A stretch of DNA of 64,000 bases, taken from CAVPUA01 sp963828015. Lineage in GTDB: Bacteria; Actinomycetota; Actinomycetes; Mycobacteriales; Jatrophihabitantaceae. Made by a program: the position numbers and the translations under genes. How positions within the stretch are numbered: position 1 is the stretch's first letter; each line of letters starts with the position of its first letter. The DNA lies in the NCBI GenBank assembly GCA_963828015.1, contig CAWHCD010000004.1, positions 1,054,001 through 1,118,000 of the forward strand, read 5' to 3'. This document shows positions 39,396 through 46,313 of this stretch, piece after piece. A model generated the notes under the pieces. The model was not told the DNA's origin. It was given only the letters and a program-made list of their open reading frames with translations, and made no database searches.

Positions 39396-39815
39396 GTGAG
39401 CACGAGCAGTCCCGGTGTCGCCGAACGCATGGGCATCTCGGCCGGCATGGTGGTGCAGGAACTTGGTTACGACGACGACGTCGATGACGATTTGCGGCTG
39501 GCGATCGAAGAGGTCATCGGCGATGAAATGGTGGACGAGGACTCCGATGAGGTCGTCGACTGCGTATTGCTCTGGTACCGCGAGTACGACGGTGACCTCG
39601 TGGACGTCCTCGTCGACGCGATCGCCCCGCTGGCCGACAACGGCTTCATCTGGCTGCTGACCCCCAAACGCGGGCGCGACGGTTACGTCGAACCGTCCGA
39701 CATCGCGGAGGCCGCACCCACGGCGGGCCTGTCGCAGACCTCGCTGGCCACCCCCTCGACGGACTGGGCCGGAGCCCGGCTCGTATCCCGCAAATCCCGA
39801 CCGGAGAAACGATGA
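39396..39815 (+). CDS. DUF3052 family protein
   Basis: 139 residues from GTG 39396. The N-terminal two thirds (MGISAGMVVQELGYDDDVDD, DEDSDEVVDCVLLWYREYDG, GFIWLLTPKRGRDGYVEPSD) match the actinobacterial DUF3052 family, always very acidic near residues 25-50. No enzymatic function is known. Conserved next to aceE and ahpE in M. tuberculosis (Rv2240c), so a link with that metabolism is possible. The stop overlaps the ahpE start. Confidence 0.8.
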   Translation: MSTSSPGVAERMGISAGMVVQELGYDDDVDDDLRLAIEEVIGDEMVDEDSDEVVDCVLLWYREYDGDLVDVLVDAIAPLADNGFIWLLTPKRGRDGYVEPSDIAEAAPTAGLSQTSLATPSTDWAGARLVSRKSRPEKR

Positions 39816-40279
39816 CCCTCGCTGTTGGCACGACCGCACCCGACTTCACCCTGCGCGATCAGAATCGCGAAGAGATCACGCTCTCGTCCTACCGGGGCAA
39901 GCAGGCGGTCCTGGTGATCTTCTACCCGTTCGCCTTCACCGGCACCTGTACCGGCGAACTCTGCGCGCTGCGCGATGACCTGTCGACGTTCCAGAATCCG
40001 GCGGTGCAGGTGCTGACCATCAGCGTCGACTCGCCGTACACCCACCGGGTCTTCGCCGATCAGGAGGGCTATGACTTCCCGCTGCTGTCCGACTTCTGGC
40101 CCCACGGCGCGGTGGCGCAGGCCTACGGCGTCTTCAACGAGGCCGGCGGTATGGCCGACCGCGGAACGTTCCTGATCGATATCGACGGCGTGATCCGCTA
40201 TGTCGAGCACAACGGGCCCGGCGAAGGCCGCGACCCCGACGGCTGGCGCGCCGCGCTTAAAGCCCTGCTCGGCTCGTAG
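39812..40279 (+). CDS. ahpE: AhpE-type peroxiredoxin
   Basis: 155 residues from ATG 39812. Thioredoxin fold. The peroxidatic Cys46 is in FYPFAFTGTCTGEL, the AhpE/BCP PxxxTxxC motif, and the catalytic Arg is probably in DRGTFLIDIDGVIRY. A second Cys, Cys51, lies in ELCALRDD; the M. tuberculosis AhpE sequence, as I recall it, has no cysteine there. The enzyme reduces peroxides, with mycothiol or mycoredoxin as likely reductant. The ATGA overlap with the DUF3052 gene indicates an operon. Confidence 0.87.
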   Translation: MTLAVGTTAPDFTLRDQNREEITLSSYRGKQAVLVIFYPFAFTGTCTGELCALRDDLSTFQNPAVQVLTISVDSPYTHRVFADQEGYDFPLLSDFWPHGAVAQAYGVFNEAGGMADRGTFLIDIDGVIRYVEHNGPGEGRDPDGWRAALKALLGS

Positions 40280-40310
40280 CGGCCCCGGTACGCTGGCCGC
40301 GGCCCGGTCG

Positions 40311-40385
40311 GGGCGCTTAGCTCAGCGGGAGAGCACTCGGTTTACACCCGAGCGGTCACTGGTTCGATCCCAGTAGCGCCCACCA
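40311..40385 (+). tRNA. tRNA-Val, anticodon TAC
   Basis: Complete cloverleaf. Acceptor GGGCGCT pairs perfectly with AGCGCCC, then A and an encoded CCA (40383-40385). The D stem is GCTC/GAGC, the anticodon stem CTCGG/CCGAG with loop TTTACAC (anticodon TAC, reading GUA), and the T stem ACTGG/CCAGT with loop TTCGATC. It lies directly after ahpE on the same strand. Confidence 0.96.
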
Positions 40386-40442
40386 GACCCGAACGGTCGA
40401 AATTGTGAGCGGGCTCAGTCCTCCCCGTTGGACTTGCGCGGT

Positions 40443-41288
40443 TCAGTCCTCGTGGGCCAGCGAAGAGGAGAGCTCGCGGTAGGCATCGGCCTGCGCGATC
40501 AGCTCCTTCCCCTTGTGCTCCACCGCCTCGACGGCATCAGCGCCGGCGACCCAACGAACCGGGGGTTCGTCCCGGCCGCCCAGCTCGACGAGGGCCGCGG
40601 CCAGCTTGGCCGGATCGCCGCCCTGCTTGCCATCCATGCTCTTCCAGTTGCTGACCGTCTGCCTCGTTCGCTCGGCATAGTCCTCGATGGACGGCTCCGC
40701 GTACGTGGCCGACTCGTTGGTCAGCAGATCGGTCCGGAAGAAGCCGGGTTCGACCACCATCGTTCGGATACCGAACGGCGCGACCTCGGGGGCGAGCGAC
40801 TCGATCCAGCCCTCGATGCCGAACTTGGCCGCCGAGTAGGCCGTGCAGAACTCCTGCCCGATGATGCCGCCGGTCGACGAGATCGCGACGACCAGGCCCG
40901 ATCGTTGCTCGCGCATGAACGGCAGCACCGCCCGGGCGACGTTCAACGGTCCGAACAGGTTTGTCTCGACCTGCGCGCGGAAGTCATCGGGGGTGATCTC
41001 CTCGAAGAATCCGGCATAGAAGTTGCCGGCGTTGTTGACGAGCACGTCGATCCGGCCGAAGCGGTCGATGGCGGCTCGGGCGGCCGCCCGCGCATCTTCA
41101 ACGCTGGTGACGTCGAGCTTTACGACCGCAAGGTTCTCGTGTTCAGCCAGGGCCGCAGCAACCCGCTCAGGGTTGCGGCCGGTGGCAACGACGGCATGAC
41201 CTGCCGCGAGCGCCGCCATCGCGATGTCGGTCCCCATGCCGCGGCCGGCGCCGGTGATCAGCCATACGCGTCTTTGAGTACCTGACAT
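40443..41288 (-). CDS. Short-chain dehydrogenase/reductase, classical type
   Basis: 281 residues. NAD(P) motif TGAGRGMG at residues 12-19, NNAGNFYAG, catalytic ISSTGG (Ser) and YSAAK (YxxxK). RNPERVAAAL after the second strand suggests NADP preference because of the Arg. Start ATG 41288 has GGAGACGACC just upstream. It follows the MerR gene by 18 bases and is probably controlled by it from the shared promoter at 41779-41808. Substrate unknown. Confidence 0.87.
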   Translation of the reverse strand: MSGTQRRVWLITGAGRGMGTDIAMAALAAGHAVVATGRNPERVAAALAEHENLAVVKLDVTSVEDARAAARAAIDRFGRIDVLVNNAGNFYAGFFEEITPDDFRAQVETNLFGPLNVARAVLPFMREQRSGLVVAISSTGGIIGQEFCTAYSAAKFGIEGWIESLAPEVAPFGIRTMVVEPGFFRTDLLTNESATYAEPSIEDYAERTRQTVSNWKSMDGKQGGDPAKLAAALVELGGRDEPPVRWVAGADAVEAVEHKGKELIAQADAYRELSSSLAHED

Positions 41289-41306
41289 GGTCGTCTCCTT
41301 GATCGC

Positions 41307-41771
41307 CTAGTCCGGACGCTTCGTAGCCTTGAGTTGCTTGACCAGGCTCAGGCCCTCGGCCACCAACGCCTCAGCGCGGGCGTCGTCGCCGGCACCGACC
41401 GCGCGCCAGTAGTCGATCTTGATTCCCAAGTACCGGCGGCGCAGGGCGATGCGCTCTGCTTCTACTGCGAGTCGCTCGCGGTGTGCCGTGAGTAGCTCGA
41501 CCTGGTCGGCCGCCTTCGCCGGACCCAGCGCGTTGTTCGCCACGTAGTGCTTCATGTCCTCCAGTGACAGGCCCGTCGCGTTCAGACACGCCACGCCGGT
41601 CAGCAGATTCAGATCCTCCTCGCTGTAGGACCGATGCCTGCTCGTCGCCCCGCGCGAGATCGGGGTGATGACGCCGATCGTCTCGTAGTAGCGAAGCGTG
41701 CTGGCCGGCAAGCCGGTCAGCACGGCGACCTCGCGGATGGAGTAGCTGTGTTTCGTTGCCGGTGAGCTCAC
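41307..41771 (-). CDS. MerR family transcriptional regulator
   Basis: 154 residues from GTG 41771. The MerR winged helix is YSIREVAVLTGLPASTLRYY then ETIGVITPISRGATSRHRSY (about residues 9-48), followed by a dimerisation coiled coil (AADQVELLTAHRERLAVEAE). A longer reading to 41780 would overlap the -10 box, so GTG 41771 is preferred; it would sit at or within a base or two of the transcription start, giving a leaderless mRNA. No cysteine cluster for metal binding is seen, so a small organic effector is likelier. Confidence 0.85.
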   Translation of the reverse strand: MSSPATKHSYSIREVAVLTGLPASTLRYYETIGVITPISRGATSRHRSYSEEDLNLLTGVACLNATGLSLEDMKHYVANNALGPAKAADQVELLTAHRERLAVEAERIALRRRYLGIKIDYWRAVGAGDDARAEALVAEGLSLVKQLKATKRPD

Positions 41772-41778
41772 TCCACCC

Positions 41779-41808
41779 ACTGTAAAAACTTCGAGTACTT
41801 CAAGTCAA
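41779..41808 (-). promoter_or_regulatory. MerR-type promoter/operator of the merR-SDR operon
   Basis: On the minus strand, TTGACT (-35, plus 41803-41808) and TACAGT (-10, plus 41779-41784) are separated by 18 bases. The dyad ACTTnnAGTACTnnAAGT (41788-41805; 14 of 18 positions symmetric) fills the spacer. A dyad inside a lengthened spacer is the classical MerR arrangement, in which the regulator twists the DNA to activate. Confidence 0.65.
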
Positions 41809-41827
41809 CGAGAAGGTTTACGTCCGA

Positions 41828-41851
41828 GCGGGCCGCTGCCGAGCGGCCCGC
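41828..41851. terminator. Hairpin after the secreted-protein gene
   Basis: GCGGGCCGCT (41828-41837) pairs with AGCGGCCCGC (41842-41851) around GCCG. It lies 15 bases beyond the stop of the minus-strand gene ending at 41866 and upstream of the merR promoter, so it probably separates the two units. Confidence 0.6.
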
Positions 41852-41865
41852 CCCAACCGGTCAGG

Positions 41866-42477
41866 TCATCCTCTGAGGCTGACCATTGCGCTGCCGAAGA
41901 CGAGGCTGCCGTCAGTGGGCAGTGCCAAGCCGAACGTGCTGTTGAGGGCGCCGGCGGCGGCCGGGTCGAGTTTGACCGAGATTCCGGAGAGCACCGTGGA
42001 GCCGGCGGGCGTGGTGACCTTGAGACCGGTGAGGTCGAGATCGAGCACGGGAATGCGACCGGCCGCGAAGTTCACCTGGGTGGCGTAGATCTTGCCCGCG
42101 GCCAGGTCGATGTCGAACTTTCCGATCTCTAGCTGCTTGCCGCGACCGAGGAAGTAGATGCCTCCGGAATGCAGGATGTCCCCGCTCGGCCCAGTCAGGT
42201 TCGGGTCACCGCCGGTGATCGGGAAGCGGTAGGTGGCGCTAAGCCCGCCGAGCAGCCCTAGGCCGAAGCCCGTGCCGGGCACCGGGAGCGGCAGCACGCC
42301 GCCCTTGAGTAGCGCAGCGGCGATGCCGGGCGCGGTTGTCACGGTGGTTGTCCCGCGCAGGGAAGCTGTAGTGCTACTGGGGTTTGCCGATGCCGGGGCG
42401 GCCGCGGCCACCGTTGCGAGCAGCAGTAGTCCGCTCAGCGCGACCACGACTCGAGCCTTGATCCTGTGCAGCCTCAT
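41866..42477 (-). CDS. Secreted protein of unknown function in the ECF/RskA regulon
   Basis: 203 residues. A signal peptide is clear: basic MRLHRIKAR, hydrophobic VVVALSGLLLLATVAAA, cleavage near APASA-NP. The mature part is Gly/Leu/Thr-rich with alternating beta-like strands (SGGIYFLGRGKQLEIGKFDI, LSGISVKLDPAAAG) and no cysteines or membrane anchor. I do not recognise the family; HtaA-like or other all-beta surface domains are possible. It diverges from the ECF sigma gene, with a shared promoter element, so its product is probably a main target of that sigma factor. Confidence 0.7.
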   Translation of the reverse strand: MRLHRIKARVVVALSGLLLLATVAAAAPASANPSSTTASLRGTTTVTTAPGIAAALLKGGVLPLPVPGTGFGLGLLGGLSATYRFPITGGDPNLTGPSGDILHSGGIYFLGRGKQLEIGKFDIDLAAGKIYATQVNFAAGRIPVLDLDLTGLKVTTPAGSTVLSGISVKLDPAAAGALNSTFGLALPTDGSLVFGSAMVSLRG

Positions 42478-42524
42478 GTCTCGTCCTGTCTGTCGGTGGG
42501 CCTGGAGTTGGGCCCACGACGGGT

Positions 42525-42576
42525 TACGACGAGAAAGACGTCGCCGGATGCATCCGATTGAGGAGTTGACGTCGTA
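42525..42576. promoter_or_regulatory. Bidirectional ECF promoter with palindromic -35
   Basis: The 12-bp palindrome CGGATGCATCCG (42545-42556) supplies GCATCCG as -35 on both strands. On the plus strand CGTA follows after exactly 16 bases (42573-42576), towards the sigma gene. On the minus strand CGTA also follows after exactly 16 bases (plus 42525-42528), towards the secreted-protein gene. A third copy with the same spacing precedes the DUF4397 gene. Confidence 0.75.
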
Positions 42577-42603
42577 CTACCCAGTGACAACCCGAGGGGG
42601 ACC

Positions 42604-43164
42604 GTGGACGAGCCGGACGCTGACGCCGAGCTGGCGGCTGCGTTCCGCGACGGCGATGAGCGGGCCTTGCGCCTGGCCTACGACAGGTACGGAGCAATGG
42701 TCTATCGAATCGCCCTCGCGTCGCTGCCGAGTCGCAGCGACGCCGAAGAGGTCACCCAGTCGACCTTCGTCTCGGCCTGGCAGGGGCGGTCCACCTACCA
42801 GCCGGAGGCCGGCCCGCTGGGGTCATGGTTGGTGGGAATCGTCCGGCGCCGGGCGATCGACCGCCTTCGTTCCCTCGGGCGCGAACGCCTGGCCCAGCTC
42901 GCCGCTGAAACGCTCCATGAGGTCGGCGCAACATCCCCCCCGCCGGACCATATAGTCGAGCGAATCGTGATAGCGGACGAGCTGGGCCAGCTTCCTGACG
43001 CGCAACGTCGCGTTCTGGAGTTGGCCTTCTTCGACGACCTGACCCACAGCCAGATCTCGGCGCTCACCGGCATTCCGCTCGGGACCGTCAAGAGCAACCT
43101 GCGACGGGGCCTTTTGCAGCTGCGACGCCGATGGGAGGTGGACGGTGTCCTCACCCCACAGTGA
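42604..43164 (+). CDS. ECF RNA polymerase sigma factor with RskA-type anti-sigma partner
   Basis: 186 residues from GTG 42604. Region 2 includes LRLAYDRYGAMVYRIALASL, DAEEVTQSTFVSAWQGR and LGSWLVGIVRRRAIDRLRSL. Region 4 is LPDAQRRVLELAFFDDLTHS, then QISALTGIPLGTVKSNLRRG. The partner gene overlaps its end by 20 bases and is RskA-like, placing this near the SigK/ECF19-type group. The promoter upstream matches two other promoters in the locus, so the factor very probably drives its own gene, a secreted protein and the DUF4397/sortase operon. Confidence 0.87.
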   Translation: MDEPDADAELAAAFRDGDERALRLAYDRYGAMVYRIALASLPSRSDAEEVTQSTFVSAWQGRSTYQPEAGPLGSWLVGIVRRRAIDRLRSLGRERLAQLAAETLHEVGATSPPPDHIVERIVIADELGQLPDAQRRVLELAFFDDLTHSQISALTGIPLGTVKSNLRRGLLQLRRRWEVDGVLTPQ

Positions 43165-43891
43165 TCAGCGCGACCCCCACGACCCACGCTTCGAGTTGGA
43201 CCGGCTGGACAACCTCACTCTGCTGGCGCTGGGCGAGGTGGTCGACCCGGATTTCGCGACCCACCAGAGTGCGTGCCCACAATGCCAGCGCGAGCTCGAT
43301 GGGCTCGCGCACACCGTGGCCGTCCTACGGGAGGGCGACGAGAACGGTGACGCGGTCCCGCCACCCTCGGTCTGGTCCGGCATCACAGGTGAGTTGGGCC
43401 TGGCCGCGCATCGCGATTCCTCGCCGCGCGCTGTAGTGCAGCGCGGGCGCCGGTGGCGTTACAACCTGGTCGCGGCGGCAGCCGTGGTCCTGCTGGCCGT
43501 CGCTGGTGCCGGTGGCTTCCTGCTGGGGCGCCACGGGCACACCGGCCAACCGGCGGCCGCATCGCACGCGGTGCTGTCCCCGCAGGCGGGCGGCCCCGCG
43601 AACGTCACGGGCAAGGCCACCGTTCACTCGACGGATCAGGGCCGCCAGCTCACCATCACCAGTGATGGGCTGCCGCTGCGTCAGGGCTACTACGAGGTCT
43701 GGCTCTACAACCCTGCCAACGGTGGAATGCAACCCGTAGGTGCGTTGGCCGATGACGGCAGCGGGACGTTCACGATCGCGGGAAGCATTGATCTGCGTTC
43801 CTATGACGTCGTGGACGTCTCGGCCCAGGACTATGGCGGCAGCACGGTGGTTCACCAGCAAAGCGTGCTCCAGGGACCGCTGACCCAGTAG
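43145..43891 (+). CDS. Membrane anti-sigma factor, RskA family
   Basis: 248 residues from GTG 43145. The N-terminal cytoplasmic part has a ZAS-like segment (THQSACPQCQRELDGL, with CxxC). One membrane helix (YNLVAAAAVVLLAVAGAGGF, about residues 105-124) is followed by the extracytoplasmic RskA domain (LTITSDGLPLRQGYYEVWLY, FTIAGSIDLRSYDVVDVSAQ). Family members release the sigma factor after regulated proteolysis. The overlap with the sigma gene ensures matched synthesis. Confidence 0.85.
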   Translation: MSSPHSDQRDPHDPRFELDRLDNLTLLALGEVVDPDFATHQSACPQCQRELDGLAHTVAVLREGDENGDAVPPPSVWSGITGELGLAAHRDSSPRAVVQRGRRWRYNLVAAAAVVLLAVAGAGGFLLGRHGHTGQPAAASHAVLSPQAGGPANVTGKATVHSTDQGRQLTITSDGLPLRQGYYEVWLYNPANGGMQPVGALADDGSGTFTIAGSIDLRSYDVVDVSAQDYGGSTVVHQQSVLQGPLTQ

Positions 43892-43900
43892 CGCTCAGCT

Positions 43901-43927
43901 GCATCCGCCGATGCGCGCGCGGTCGTA
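43901..43927 (+). promoter_or_regulatory. ECF promoter of the DUF4397/sortase operon
   Basis: GCATCCG (43901-43907), 16 bases, then CGTA (43924-43927). Sequence and spacing equal those of the bidirectional promoter at 42525-42576. It lies ten bases after the anti-sigma stop and 53 bases before the DUF4397 start. Confidence 0.75.
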
Positions 43928-43979
43928 AAGGAGGTGAGCGGCAGGAGCTGCTCCCCTTACGAATCCGGGAGTACACATC

Positions 43980-44804
43980 GTGAAGAGAATCATCGCGCTA
44001 CTCATCGCGGCCTTCGCCGCGGTCACCGCAATGGTGATGACAAGCTCGTCGAGTCAAGCCGCCTCGACCGCGACCGTCACGGTCGTGCACGGCATCCCGG
44101 GCACGCCGGTGAATGTCTTCGTCAACGGCAAGTCGACGGTGCCGAACTTCCAGCCCGGAACGATCGCCGGGCCGCTGCAGTTGGCCGCCGGATCCTATGA
44201 CGTGAAGATCTACCCGGCCGCGGACACCGCCGGAACGGGAACTCCGGTCATCCAGGCGACGGCGGCGGTGACGGCGGGCCAGAACGTCACGCTCGTTGCG
44301 CACCTGGACGCGGCGGGCAAGCCGGTGCTGACTCCCTTCGTCAACGACACCTCGTCCATCGCCGCCGGCAAGGCCCGGCTGGTCGTCCGGCACACCGCCG
44401 CCGCTCCGGCGGTCGACGTGCGGGCCAACGGCGCCGTCGCGTTTCCGGGACTGACGAACCCGAACCAGGCCCAGGCTGACCTCGCAGCCGGATCGATCTC
44501 AGCCGACGTCGTGCTGGCGGGTACCTCGACCGTGGTCATCGGCCCGGCGACCCTGAACCTGGCCGCGGGCAGCGAGACGATCGTCTACGCAATCGGCTCG
44601 GCGACCGACAAGACTCTCAGCCTGGTCGTGCAGACCATGACCGGCCTGGGCGGATCGCCGACCGGAATGCCAGCCGGCAGCGGTGGCCTCGCCGCGCCGC
44701 AGAATCCGACGCCGGCCTGGGTCTGGGTCTTGGCCGCACTGGGTGCTCTGCTGGCTGTCGGCGGCGGCGCCACGAGCCTGCGGGCAGTGCTCGCACGGCG
44801 CTGA
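43980..44804 (+). CDS. Surface protein with DUF4397 domain and C-terminal anchor
   Basis: 274 residues from GTG 43980. Signal peptide KRIIALLIAAFAAVTAMVMT with cleavage after SSQAA (about 28). The DUF4397 repeat-like domain starts TVTVVHGIPGTPVNVFVNGK and has YDVKIYPAADTAGTGTPVIQ and ARLVVRHTAAAPAVDVRANG. The C-terminus resembles a sorting signal: NPTPA, a hydrophobic stretch (VWVLAALGALLAVGGGA), then RAVLARR. There is no LPxTG. The next gene, two bases away, is a class F sortase, so covalent anchoring with an unusual motif is likely. Confidence 0.8.
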   Translation: MKRIIALLIAAFAAVTAMVMTSSSSQAASTATVTVVHGIPGTPVNVFVNGKSTVPNFQPGTIAGPLQLAAGSYDVKIYPAADTAGTGTPVIQATAAVTAGQNVTLVAHLDAAGKPVLTPFVNDTSSIAAGKARLVVRHTAAAPAVDVRANGAVAFPGLTNPNQAQADLAAGSISADVVLAGTSTVVIGPATLNLAAGSETIVYAIGSATDKTLSLVVQTMTGLGGSPTGMPAGSGGLAAPQNPTPAWVWVLAALGALLAVGGGATSLRAVLARR

Positions 44805-44806
44805 AC

Positions 44807-45517
44807 GTGCGCCTGCGCTGGTCGGTATTGATAGCCGCGTTCGGAGTACTGCTCGCGGTGGGCGTCCCCGTGGGGTGGTCGATTCTCGACCACCCCACGG
44901 GTACGAAACAACTTCGCCCCGGCACGGTCGCCCAACTCGCGCGGCCGGTCACGTCCGCGCCGATTCCCGGGCCGTCGGACACCGACTCACGATCCGACGC
45001 GAGTCCGACGGCAACGGAGTCGCCGGTGCCGGTGTCCGGCCCAGGCGGCAATCCGCTGTCCCCGTCCTCGCTGCCCGCTCCGGTCCGGATCAGTATCCCG
45101 ACGTTGAACGTCAATGCGCCGGTGACACCCGAGGGAGTCGACGCCACCGGTGAGATGGCGATCCCTGAGGACATCCGAACGATCGGGTGGTACCAGTGGG
45201 GGTCGACACCGGGCGCGAGCGCCGGCTCGACGGTCATGGTCGGACACGTCGATTCGGCCAAGTCCGGAGCGGGTGCCTTCTTCACGCTGCGGACCATCGC
45301 CGACAGCGCTGCGATCACGATCACGACGGCCGACGGCCAGTCCCACGTCTACCGGGTCATCGCCCGGGAGGAGTTTGCCAAGACAGTCGTCCCGCTGGCT
45401 GCGATCTTCGATCAGAGTGGTCCGCCGCGGTTGGTGCTCGCCACCTGCGGTGGGGCATTCGATCGGGCTACCGGTTCTTACGAGGACAACATCGTCGTCA
45501 CTGCGCAACCGGTGTGA
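44807..45517 (+). CDS. Class F sortase
   Basis: 236 residues from GTG 44807. N-terminal membrane anchor (VLIAAFGVLLAVGVPVGWSI), a Pro/Ser-rich linker, then the sortase barrel: VRISIPTLNVNAPVTPEGVD, catalytic His in VMVGHVDSAKSG (about 146) and catalytic Cys in LVLATCGGAFDRATGSYEDN (about 214). The Arg usually found shortly after the Cys is not where I expect it (YEDN); the nearest is in FDRAT. It probably acts on the DUF4397 protein of the same operon. A 16-bp perfect hairpin lies inside the coding region at 44867-44901. Confidence 0.82.
   Translation: MRLRWSVLIAAFGVLLAVGVPVGWSILDHPTGTKQLRPGTVAQLARPVTSAPIPGPSDTDSRSDASPTATESPVPVSGPGGNPLSPSSLPAPVRISIPTLNVNAPVTPEGVDATGEMAIPEDIRTIGWYQWGSTPGASAGSTVMVGHVDSAKSGAGAFFTLRTIADSAAITITTADGQSHVYRVIAREEFAKTVVPLAAIFDQSGPPRLVLATCGGAFDRATGSYEDNIVVTAQPV
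44867..44901. other. Intragenic 16-bp perfect hairpin in the sortase coding region
   Basis: CCCGTGGGGTGGTCGA (44867-44882) pairs perfectly with TCGACCACCCCACGGG (44886-44901) around a three-base loop TTC. It begins 60 bases after the sortase start. It may act as an attenuator or mRNA stabiliser that lowers sortase relative to its substrate; coding constraint alone does not require it. Confidence 0.65.
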
Positions 45518-45563
45518 CCGTGGACGGACCCGATGCGCAAAGTGGTCAGGCGAGTGGTCGGAC

Positions 45564-46118
45564 CTAGCCGACGCGGTGCAGGGTGTTGCGGTCGGTGTGG
45601 GCGAACGGTTCGCCGAACTCGGTCATGCGCAACATCGTGGTCTCGTCGTAGGACCAGGTGTCGTCGTCATTGACCGTGATGGTGACCTCGTAGCTCAGGG
45701 TGCTCGCCTGCTTGGCCAGGTAGCGGTTCTCGCCGATGTTGTACTGCGGCTCGCCCTGGGCGGCCTTCAGCACGAAGCTCGTCGCGTCGTCGGACGCGGT
45801 GCCGCCGGCCAGGACAGTGATGCCGCGCGGAACCACGAAGCCGCGCACGATCTCACCAGCCGCCGCGTCCCACAGCCAATAGCCGACCTCGGTGTGGAAC
45901 GGGTTCTCTTCGTCGTCGCGCCACATGGCGGTCTTGTAGTCGAGGCCGAAAAGCACCTGGCTGCCGTTCTCCACCGGTCCGAACGGCTTCAGCGTGACCT
46001 TCTCCAGGTAGGGCGTGTCGATGACCAGCTGCTTGGAGTGGGAGTACGCCGCGTCGACGCCACCCTCGCCCTGCCACTCGCCGGCGAGTCCTTGAAGGGG
46101 TCCCCACTCAGTTGCCAC
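45564..46118 (-). CDS. Nitrobindin-like heme-binding beta-barrel protein
   Basis: 184 residues. The N-terminal GxWxGxG motif (LAGEWQGEG, about residues 11-19) and a C-terminal His in AHTDRNTLHR fit the nitrobindin/THAP4 heme-binding family, small ten-stranded barrels that bind ferric heme and nitric oxide or isomerise peroxynitrite. YWLWDAAAGEIVRGFVVPRG and EVTITVNDDDTWSYDETTML are also typical. No signal peptide, so cytoplasmic. Stands alone: 46 bases from the sortase end and no partner behind it. Confidence 0.78.
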   Translation of the reverse strand: MATEWGPLQGLAGEWQGEGGVDAAYSHSKQLVIDTPYLEKVTLKPFGPVENGSQVLFGLDYKTAMWRDDEENPFHTEVGYWLWDAAAGEIVRGFVVPRGITVLAGGTASDDATSFVLKAAQGEPQYNIGENRYLAKQASTLSYEVTITVNDDDTWSYDETTMLRMTEFGEPFAHTDRNTLHRVG

Positions 46119-46313
46119 GCTTTTATCCTCTGCTCGACGATCAACGACCGGGAAAGCCTACGAAGGCAGCTGCCCGCTGCGACGGCGAGCCAAGGGTTTT
46201 GTGGCGCACTTATCACCGCCCCGACCCGCGGGCCGCCCGGATCCTCAGCCCCTTATCCTCGCCCGGTTCCGGACGCCCCAACGGTGCGTGAAGGAAGTCG
46301 GCTCGCGAACTCT
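46119..46313 (-). other. Gap between the nitrobindin-like and SDR genes
   Basis: 195 bases with no gene I can support. It should hold the promoter of the nitrobindin-like gene and the end of the SDR transcript. No clear -35/-10 pair or hairpin was found. Confidence 0.4.
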
